Of a DNA stretch of 11,828 nt, positions 6,974 to 11,828 are shown one piece after another. Under the pieces are notes generated by a model. The model ran no database searches and was not told the DNA's origin. It worked only from the letters and a program-made list of their open reading frames with translations. Position numbers and translations under genes: made by a program. Source of the DNA: Nitrososphaerota archaeon (lineage in GTDB: Archaea > Thermoproteota > Nitrososphaeria > Nitrososphaerales > Nitrosopumilaceae); contig JAUWQG010000018.1 in assembly GCA_030611185.1 (NCBI GenBank), forward strand, positions 1 through 11,828. The letters run 5' to 3'. Position 1 is the first letter of the stretch; the number at the start of each line of letters is the position of its first letter.

Positions 6974-7463
6974 GTGTTGCACCCCTAGCAGAAATTTGTA
7001 TTTCAGAATCTTGAGCAACAAATGGTTTTACCTGTAATTGAGCAGGAGTGTAAATCAAACCTTCTTTGCTAAATGAAGAAAGTTCATAGTCGTTTGTCAT
7101 ATACAATGCATAAAATGGACATGCATCTACACAAAGTCCACAAAATACACATTTACCATAATCAATTTGTGGCATAATAGATTTTTTATTTTGTTTCCAT
7201 TCGTTTGGAACCTTAACCATACCAATTGCCTCAGCAACACCTTCACATGCAATCGAGCATAGTTGACAACCAGTACAATGATCATGAAATAACATATGTC
7301 GTCCTTTAAGGCCTGCAATTCCTACACCTGTAGTTGGATCAAATTGATAACCATCGCCTACGAATTTTAATTTCTCCTCAGGATATCGAAGCGTAAATCG
7401 TTTGAGGGCTAAGTGTTTAATTCCTGAATTTAGCGCCTTAATTATTCCAGTAGCAGTTCCCAT
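6966..7463 (-). CDS. nuoI: Complex I subunit I (2x 4Fe-4S ferredoxin-like)
   Basis: Peripheral-arm protein that passes electrons through two 4Fe-4S clusters to cluster N2 in NuoB; 165 aa. Two CxxCxxCxxxC motifs are present: Cys63, 66, 69, 73 and Cys105, 108, 111, 115. The second has the usual following Pro116; in the first, Glu74 stands in place of proline. By the family rule the fourth Cys of each motif ligates the other cluster. The N-terminal 20 residues are amphipathic and basic, consistent with docking to the membrane arm. With NuoEFG missing, NuoI is the most exposed redox subunit and a likely entry or exit point for electrons. ATG is fused to the nuoH stop (TAATG), with a strong AGGAGG at 7473-7478. 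Confidence 0.96.
   Translation of the reverse strand: MGTATGIIKALNSGIKHLALKRFTLRYPEEKLKFVGDGYQFDPTTGVGIAGLKGRHMLFHDHCTGCQLCSIACEGVAEAIGMVKVPNEWKQNKKSIMPQIDYGKCVFCGLCVDACPFYALYMTNDYELSSFSKEGLIYTPAQLQVKPFVAQDSEIQISARGATHG
6981..6986 (-). promoter_or_regulatory. Shine-Dalgarno of nuoJ (decides the start)
   Basis: AGGGGT on the minus strand, 7 nt before ATG 6971-6973 and inside the last codons of nuoI. It supports the internal ATG of nuoJ over the upstream one at 7019-7021. Confidence 0.8.
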
Positions 7464-8761
7464 TAGAATAATCCTCCTGGCCCCAAGATTCCAGCATACA
7501 GCAAGCCCAGAGCTATAAAGATGTTAACGAATGCAAGTCCTATTAGTTTCGTCCAACCTAGATCCAACAACATATCAACTCTGATTCTGGGAAATACACC
7601 TCTTGGTAAAATAATAAAGAAAATCACTCCAACTGTTTTGATTACAAACCAGATAGTACCATTTAGCATTTCTTGTGTGAAGACTGGAAGTCCTGGGAAC
7701 TGGGCTGTTACTGGACCCATTTGAATTCCTTCTGTAATTATTTCCGCTGGGAATGGGGGCACAATCATAGGTCCATTCCAACCTCCAAGAAATATTACCA
7801 CAAAGAGACCTGCAAACGCATATAGTTTCAAATAAGTTCCAAATTGAACCAAACCATACAGCATACCCGATAATTCAGTTAACCAACCTGCGACAATCTC
7901 ACTTTCAGCTTCTGGCAAGTCAAATGGAATTCTTTCTAATTCTGCTAACATTGTGATAAAGAAGATAATTGCACCAATTGGGAAAAATACAATCCAAGGG
8001 AAACTTGATTGACTTGCAGCAATCTCAGAAAGATTCAAAGTTCCAGTTACAATTACCACACCAAGAAATGAAAGAATCAGTGGGATTTCAAATGAAACCA
8101 TTTGGAATAAAGCTCTAATTCCACCAATGAAGGGGAATTTGCTGTTAGCCGCCCAAGCAGAGAGAATAGTGATGATTGGAAAAAATCCAATTACTGCAAA
8201 GACCGCAAGAAGGCCGACATCTACATCAGCTACAACCCATCCTGGAGCAACTGGGATTAATGCAACAAATGCAGCAGCTGTTCCAACAAACAAAACAGGA
8301 GCTGCCCAAAAAATAGGTTTATCAGCTTTGGCAGGAATAATAATTTCTTTTGAAATTAATTTTAATCCATCACCCATTAATTGTAAAATACCCTCTAATT
8401 TTCCACAGTAAAAAGGCCCAACTCTTAGCTGGAGTTTGGCCATCATTTTTCTCTCAACAAAAATAGTACTAGCTGCTATTAATGCTGCAAAACCAAATCC
8501 TGGAAAGGCAGCAATTCTAAAGAGGTCAGTAGTCATAAAGGCTTTGACAATTGGAAGAATTCTAGAAGGATCTGCTAACCATGTTAATGCAAGAAATGGT
8601 GTAAGTATCTCTCCGTTGATTACTGGCATTTCGATAACGAATAATACAATAAAGACTAAAGGTAAACCGATCAATACAAAAATTAGCAAAGTCCAAAAAC
8701 CAACATCTAAGATAGACTTGATAAATTCACTTAGTTTGAAATTTGGTGCAATGACTGACAT
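7463..8761 (-). CDS. nuoH: Complex I subunit H (ND1-like, quinone channel and membrane anchor)
   Basis: Integral membrane subunit forming the quinone access channel with NuoB and NuoD; 432 aa against about 325 in bacteria. Recognisable blocks are FVERKMMAKLQLRVGP (102-116), GDGLKL (130-135), SFEIPL with Glu225, PFDLPEAESEIVAGWLTELSG (279-299) and PRIRVDMLLDLGWT (391-404). The ERK block lies near residue 35 in E. coli, so about 65 extra residues precede it here, including a strongly hydrophobic helix at 21-43. A second insertion of some 25-30 Pro-rich residues lies at about 329-368, between TM helices. ATG directly abuts the nuoD stop; GGAGG at 8773-8777 serves as ribosome binding site. The stop is fused to the nuoI start. 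Confidence 0.96.
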   Translation of the reverse strand: MSVIAPNFKLSEFIKSILDVGFWTLLIFVLIGLPLVFIVLFVIEMPVINGEILTPFLALTWLADPSRILPIVKAFMTTDLFRIAAFPGFGFAALIAASTIFVERKMMAKLQLRVGPFYCGKLEGILQLMGDGLKLISKEIIIPAKADKPIFWAAPVLFVGTAAAFVALIPVAPGWVVADVDVGLLAVFAVIGFFPIITILSAWAANSKFPFIGGIRALFQMVSFEIPLILSFLGVVIVTGTLNLSEIAASQSSFPWIVFFPIGAIIFFITMLAELERIPFDLPEAESEIVAGWLTELSGMLYGLVQFGTYLKLYAFAGLFVVIFLGGWNGPMIVPPFPAEIITEGIQMGPVTAQFPGLPVFTQEMLNGTIWFVIKTVGVIFFIILPRGVFPRIRVDMLLDLGWTKLIGLAFVNIFIALGLLYAGILGPGGLF

Positions 8762-9898
8762 TTAGCGGTCTGCCTCCACTGGCCAATAGTTAAGACTCCA
8801 GTATGTTGATGGCATGTTTCCTAGTTTTTCTCCAATAAGAAGATGTGGTAGTGCAATCAAATTTCTAAATGATGGAACACTGAGTTTTACTCTATATGGT
8901 TCTGGTTTTTTGTCTGAAACAATATAGCAACCTAATGCACCTCTTCCTGATTCTACACGTTTGTAGACTGAATCAAATCCTCCTTTTGGATTGGGTTTTA
9001 GTTTGACTCGAACAGAGCCAGACTTTGGCATTTTTTGTAATGCGTCTCGAATTATTCTACAACTCTCCATCATGTCAAGCCATGGAATTCTTGATCTAGC
9101 ATAAGAATCTCCACTTTTCATCACATTAGTTTCAAAATCTAATTCATCATAGACATCGTATGGTTCTTTCTTTCTTACATCGTAATCAACTCCACTAGCT
9201 CGAAGAACAGAACCTGTTGTTCCCAATCTAATTGCATTTTCACGTGTAAGAACTCCAGTCTTTTCTGTCCTTGAAATTAAAATTGGATTTTCATAAAAAA
9301 CATCTGCATATTCTTTGATTCGTTTCTCAAAATAATTTACCTGTCTCAAACAGACATCTTCAAAGTTTGCAGGTAAGTCATTTCTAATACCTCCAGGAAT
9401 AAAATAAGAGTGTGTAACTCTTGCTCCAGTCATTTTTTCTAAAAGATCAATTAAGAGTTCACGATCACCTGCAGGCCACATAAACATTGTAGAGTGACCT
9501 AAGAATATTCCATAGATTGCAAGCCAATACATTGTGTAAACACATCTGTTTAATTCAGCTGCGATTACTCTGATGTATTTGGCACGCTCTGTAACCTCAA
9601 GGCCTAAAAGTTCTTCTACTCCTAAAACGTAAGGATACAAAACATTACAAGAATCGTGGATAACTGGTCTTTCTAAATGAGGAACATTTAGAACATAATT
9701 TCTATACTCCGCCATTTTTTCCTCTCCGCGGTGGACGTAACCTGGATCAGGATCACATGCAACAATATAATCACCATCGATTTGTACAATAATTCTCATA
9801 TGCCCAGACCCTGGATGTTGGGGCCCAACATTTAGAGTCATTATTCTCTCGTCTGCTTTTTGAATTGCTAGTCCCGGAGGGAGTATGGGTGTACTCAT
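8762..9898 (-). CDS. nuoD: Complex I subunit D (49 kDa-like quinone-reducing subunit)
   Basis: Peripheral-arm subunit forming the quinone pocket with NuoB, related to the large subunit of NiFe hydrogenases; 378 aa. Family blocks are GPQH at 25-28, HRGEEKM at 56-62, LGTTGSVLRASGVDYDVRKK (225-244), ESGRGALGCYIVSD (317-330) and PYRVK (335-339). None of the NiFe-binding CxxC pairs of hydrogenases is present. The protein ends in ADR, like the usual EVDR. Two quinone-pocket positions look changed: GPQHPGSGHM instead of GPQHPSTHGV, and Ile80-His81 where bacterial and mitochondrial proteins have the quinone-binding Tyr. GGGGAG at 9905-9910, 6 nt before ATG, overlaps the nuoC stop; nuoC and nuoD remain separate genes. 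Confidence 0.97.
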   Translation of the reverse strand: MSTPILPPGLAIQKADERIMTLNVGPQHPGSGHMRIIVQIDGDYIVACDPDPGYVHRGEEKMAEYRNYVLNVPHLERPVIHDSCNVLYPYVLGVEELLGLEVTERAKYIRVIAAELNRCVYTMYWLAIYGIFLGHSTMFMWPAGDRELLIDLLEKMTGARVTHSYFIPGGIRNDLPANFEDVCLRQVNYFEKRIKEYADVFYENPILISRTEKTGVLTRENAIRLGTTGSVLRASGVDYDVRKKEPYDVYDELDFETNVMKSGDSYARSRIPWLDMMESCRIIRDALQKMPKSGSVRVKLKPNPKGGFDSVYKRVESGRGALGCYIVSDKKPEPYRVKLSVPSFRNLIALPHLLIGEKLGNMPSTYWSLNYWPVEADR

Positions 9899-9900
9899 TT

Positions 9901-10530
9901 CTATCTCCCCTTATTCCTAAAGTCTTTCCTTAATGGTGGTAAGTCTGCCCAATCTTCTGGCAAAAGTAATCTTCTGTTATCTGGATGACCTTCAAAGTAA
10001 ACACCTAACATTTCAAAAACTTCTCTTTCGTGAAATTCTACACTGTAGAATATATCTCTAAGACTAGGAAGTCTTGTTGCATCATTTCCTGGGATTGGTT
10101 TGTCTTCTCTTTGTGCTCTTGTCGCCAATTCAAGGATTTGTCTTGATAATGTGGGATCGGTGTAAGAACTCAAGTGATAGACAACTTCAATTTCTTTGTC
10201 AGCAGGATAATCAACTCCTGAAACAGAGTCAACGTGGTCATAATTTAGAACATCTCTAGCAAACTCAGCAACATCATGAACAGCATCTCGACCCACCTTA
10301 ATTCCCACTCTATCTGGCTTTACAAAGGAAATTGTGGTTTTTTCACCAAAATTTTCAATGATTTTATCTGCAATTCCCTTTTCAAATGCAGGTAATTCAG
10401 GTTCTTCCTTTGGAGGGACCTTTTTTGGAGCTGGTTTGGTAGCAGCTGGTTTTTCAGTGGTTTTATCGTTAGTTGGTTTAGAATCTTCAGGTTTTTTTTC
10501 TACTGCTTCTTTTTTTGGCTCTGAACTCAT
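9901..10530 (-). CDS. nuoC: Complex I subunit C (30 kDa-like)
   Basis: Structural subunit of the connecting arm; 209 aa. The C-terminal signature is clear: FHEREVFEMLGVYFEGHPD (166-184), then RRLLLPEDW and PPLRKDF. The first 45 residues or so are rich in Lys, Pro, Glu and Thr, with no hydrophobic core, and are probably disordered; the folded domain starts near PAFEKGIADKI. The ATG shares a base with the nuoB stop (TAATG). AGGAAG at 10539-10544 lies 8 nt upstream, supporting this start and therefore the charged extension. Confidence 0.96.
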   Translation of the reverse strand: MSSEPKKEAVEKKPEDSKPTNDKTTEKPAATKPAPKKVPPKEEPELPAFEKGIADKIIENFGEKTTISFVKPDRVGIKVGRDAVHDVAEFARDVLNYDHVDSVSGVDYPADKEIEVVYHLSSYTDPTLSRQILELATRAQREDKPIPGNDATRLPSLRDIFYSVEFHEREVFEMLGVYFEGHPDNRRLLLPEDWADLPPLRKDFRNKGR

Positions 10531-11054
10531 TATACAAACTTCCTAGCCTTCATTCTCTTGATTTTTTCTTGCAATAACATGCATCCTTGAATAAGAGTTT
10601 CAGGTCTAGGTGGACAACCTGGAACATACACATCTACTGGTAAAATTCCATCAATACCTGGAAGAACATTGTATGAATCAAAATACAATCCTCCAGTAAT
10701 GGCACAAGCTCCCATAGCAATAACATATTTTGGTTCTGGCATTTGATCATAAACTAAACGTAAACGTGGTGCCATTTTTCTGGTGATAGTTCCTTGAACC
10801 ACAACTAGATCACATTGTCGTAATGATCCAAAGGCTTCAATGATACCAAATCGTTCAACGTCATATCTTGGACTAGATGCAGCTCCAAACTCTACACTGC
10901 AACAAGCTGTTTCAATGTGTACGGGCCACAGGGACCAAATTCTTCCCCAATTGATTGCATAACCTAATGGTTTATCAATTGCTTTTTCTAAAATATCCCC
11001 TAATTTTCCAACAAACACATTTGCATTTTGTGAAGTTATCAGATCTTTTAGCAA
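10530..11054 (-). CDS. nuoB: Complex I subunit B (PSST-like, cluster N2)
   Basis: Carries 4Fe-4S cluster N2, the last carrier before quinone; 174 aa. The four expected ligands are visible: Cys51-Cys52 (ETACCSVEF), Cys117 (AMGACA) and Cys147 (VPGCPPRPE). KMAPRLRLVYDQMPEP (93-108) is the conserved core block. The start is TTG at 11052-11054: an in-frame TGA lies four codons upstream, no ATG or GTG is available, and GAGGG at 11061-11065 is 6 nt before it. A 40-bp gap separates it from nuoA and holds a TATA-like element, so nuoB may also have its own promoter. The stop is fused to the nuoC start. Confidence 0.96.
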   Translation of the reverse strand: MLKDLITSQNANVFVGKLGDILEKAIDKPLGYAINWGRIWSLWPVHIETACCSVEFGAASSPRYDVERFGIIEAFGSLRQCDLVVVQGTITRKMAPRLRLVYDQMPEPKYVIAMGACAITGGLYFDSYNVLPGIDGILPVDVYVPGCPPRPETLIQGCMLLQEKIKRMKARKFV

Positions 11055-11060
11055 TTTAAT

Positions 11061-11065
11061 CCCTC
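11061..11065 (-). promoter_or_regulatory. Shine-Dalgarno of nuoB (supports TTG start)
   Basis: GAGGG on the minus strand, 6 nt before TTG 11052-11054. Only three sense codons (GGG, ATT, AAA) lie between the upstream in-frame TGA and this TTG. Confidence 0.7.
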
Positions 11066-11081
11066 ACAATTGTAAATTTCA

Positions 11082-11096
11082 TTTGTATAAAAAACT
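11082..11096 (-). promoter_or_regulatory. Possible internal promoter (TATA-like) between nuoA and nuoB
   Basis: The minus-strand sequence AGTTTTTTATACAAA begins in the nuoA stop codon. It matches the element before nuoA (11490-11504) at 14 of 15 positions. The TATA centre would place a start near 11062, a few bases before the nuoB TTG and within the Shine-Dalgarno, so the fit is imperfect. The six-T run could instead act as a partial terminator after nuoA. Confidence 0.4.
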
Positions 11097-11469
11097 ACCA
11101 AATGTCTCTCCTCCCTGATTGATATAACGCAAAAGCCATTGCAGCAAAAATTATTGCTAAAAATCCAATTATTGGAAGTGTTGCCTCTTTTGGTAAATAC
11201 AAAATAGTACTTCCCCAAGCATAAAGGAAAATTGCAACCACATCAAAAATGACAAACATCAAAATGTAAGCATAATACTGCATCATGAAATGAGTTCGTC
11301 CTTCACCAGTTGGAACTTGGCCACACTCCATCGGCAAAAATTTTACGGGATTACTTCTTTTTCGAGGAGAAAGCATTCTAGAAATGACCAGTGCAGGTGC
11401 CATTGCTGCTACGGCAAATCCAAACATTAACACAACGGTACTATAATTGCCCGCTAATTCTCCGACCAA
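11095..11469 (-). CDS. nuoA: Complex I subunit A (ND3-like)
   Basis: Three-helix membrane subunit next to the quinone site; 124 aa, normal length. The signature loop is MECGQVPTGEGRTHFMMQYY (47-66), matching the family's ExG..P.G..R..F...YY, followed by IFDVVAIFLYAW (74-85). Asp76 is kept, but the glutamate usual two residues later (DVEA in bacteria) is Val78. It is the first gene of the operon. The start is TTG at 11467-11469: the frame upstream is closed by TGA, and no ATG is near. A GGAG at 11482-11485 is 12 nt away, too far to be convincing, while the TATA spacing suggests an almost leaderless mRNA. Confidence 0.94.
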   Translation of the reverse strand: MVGELAGNYSTVVLMFGFAVAAMAPALVISRMLSPRKRSNPVKFLPMECGQVPTGEGRTHFMMQYYAYILMFVIFDVVAIFLYAWGSTILYLPKEATLPIIGFLAIIFAAMAFALYQSGRRDIW

Positions 11470-11489
11470 TTTAGCTTTTCACTCCAATT

Positions 11490-11504
11490 TTTGTATAAAA
11501 AAGT
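11490..11504 (-). promoter_or_regulatory. Probable main promoter (TATA box) of the nuo operon
   Basis: The minus-strand sequence ACTTTTTTATACAAA has its TATA centre near 11498. Archaeal spacing of about 27 bp gives a start near 11471, so the mRNA would begin at or just before the nuoA TTG at 11469. It lies in the 108-bp region between divergent nuoA and the peroxiredoxin gene. Confidence 0.6.
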
Positions 11505-11550
11505 ATGTGTTATTTTTGGGATCAATCTTTTAAAAAAATTTGAAAAGGAC

Positions 11551-11564
11551 TTAATAGTATAATA
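11551..11564 (+). promoter_or_regulatory. Probable TATA box of the peroxiredoxin gene
   Basis: TTAATAGTATAATA is preceded by a purine-rich GAAAAGGAC that could serve as BRE. It is centred 20-25 bp before the ATG at 11578, which would give a leaderless or near-leaderless transcript. No Shine-Dalgarno is visible before the ATG, which agrees with that. Confidence 0.5.
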
Positions 11565-11577
11565 TCAAAGATCGATC

Positions 11578-11828
11578 ATGTCATTAAATGTAGGAGACAC
11601 TGCTCCTGGATTCGAACTTGTCGATACTGAATTAAAAATTCGGAATTTGGATGAATTTAGGGGTGGAAAAATAGTATTATCATTCATAGTTGCAGCAAGT
11701 TCTCCTGTCTGTGAAGTAGAACTTTGTTCATTTAGAGACTCTTGGAAAGAAATTTCGGATCTGGGTGCTAAAGTAGTTGCAATTAGTAATGACGGTCCAT
11801 TTGCAAACAAGGCATTTGCAGAAAAAAA
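11578..11828 (+). CDS. Peroxiredoxin (AhpC/TSA, BCP/Tpx-like), 5' part, cut by the window end
   Basis: Thiol peroxidase that reduces hydrogen peroxide or alkyl hydroperoxides through a peroxidatic cysteine; 83 codons and two bases are present. The N-terminal MSLNVGDTAPGFELVD is the thioredoxin-fold start typical of the family. The active-site region is FIVAASSPVCEVELCSFRDSW (36-56), with the peroxidatic Cys45 and a second Cys50 five residues later, as in bacterioferritin comigratory proteins and AhpE-like enzymes. The proline of the usual PxxxT/SxxC is Val38, while Ser42 fills the Thr/Ser position. The frame stays open to the window edge. It is divergent from nuoA, so a shared regulatory region is possible, but no operator-like repeat is evident. 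Confidence 0.9.
   Translation, partial: MSLNVGDTAPGFELVDTELKIRNLDEFRGGKIVLSFIVAASSPVCEVELCSFRDSWKEISDLGAKVVAISNDGPFANKAFAEK

Larger units (their letters stand above)
1043..11469 (-). other. Complex I operon nuoABCDHIJKMLN (11 subunits, no NuoEFG)
   Basis: Eleven minus-strand genes are packed with overlaps of 1-29 bp or gaps of 0-20 bp, except for 40 bp between nuoA and nuoB. TAATG stop/start fusions occur at B/C, H/I and K/M, which points to translational coupling on one transcript from a promoter before nuoA. The set contains every connecting and membrane subunit but not the NADH module, as in other archaeal complex I and Fpo operons. The order places nuoM before nuoL, unlike the bacterial L-M-N order. 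Confidence 0.93.

Noticed and set aside
6974..7021. Upstream ATG giving a 186-aa NuoJ
   Set aside because: It would create a 56-bp overlap with nuoI and an atypical basic leader, while a Shine-Dalgarno sits correctly before the internal ATG at 6971-6973.
8127..8765. Plus-strand open frames of 94 and 109 codons antisense to nuoH
   Set aside because: They mirror conserved NuoH codons, have no ribosome binding site and match no known family.
11565..11810. Minus-strand open frame of 81 codons at the right end
   Set aside because: It is antisense to the peroxiredoxin gene, whose motifs are clear on the plus strand.
1..11828. CRISPR arrays, insertion sequences, attachment sites or phage genes
   Set aside because: No spaced repeats, transposase or integrase motifs or target-site duplications were seen; the region is tightly packed core metabolism apart from the short intergenic spaces described.

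Overview
The window looks like a chromosomal segment of a marine ammonia-oxidising archaeon (Nitrososphaerota/Thaumarchaeota, Nitrosopumilus-like). The evidence is AT-rich sequence, an archaeal tRNA intron with a bulge-helix-bulge, TATA-type promoters, and an eleven-gene complex I operon without the NADH-oxidising subunits. The genus assignment is from recognition of gene content and protein style, not from a database search.

Layout. At the left end on the + strand is a tRNA-Glu(UUC) gene with a 15-nt intron in its T-loop and an encoded CCA. It is followed 27 nt later by a short trans-polyprenyl diphosphate synthase gene (to 1053). This gene converges on, and overlaps by 11 bp, the end of a long minus-strand operon (11469 down to 1043). 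Read 5' to 3', the operon order is nuoA-B-C-D-H-I-J-K-M-L-N. Most junctions are stop/start overlaps or gaps of a few bases, with Shine-Dalgarno sequences embedded in the preceding gene's 3' end. The only real internal gap is 40 bp between nuoA and nuoB, which carries a near-copy of the nuoA promoter element. Right of nuoA a 108-bp divergent intergenic region leads to a + strand peroxiredoxin gene cut by the window edge. No stretch over 300 bases lacks a gene.

How the genes work together. NuoB, C, D and I form the quinone-reducing connecting arm (cluster N2 in NuoB, two 4Fe-4S clusters in NuoI). NuoA, H, J, K, L, M and N form the proton-pumping membrane arm. NuoE, F and G, the NADH/FMN module, are absent, so the electron partner is not NADH through the usual module; ferredoxin, or reverse electron flow from quinol, is the usual inference in these archaea. 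The polyprenyl synthase could supply a prenyl chain for membrane lipid or menaquinone, the latter being the substrate of this complex, but that link is inference.

Most of the window is conserved core metabolism. The points most worth checking are the T-loop tRNA intron, the shortened polyprenyl synthase, several changed key positions in complex I subunits (NuoD quinone pocket, NuoM TM8 lysine, NuoA TM2 glutamate, NuoH N-terminal extension) and the duplicated promoter-like element before nuoA and nuoB. I found no clearly undescribed multi-gene system.
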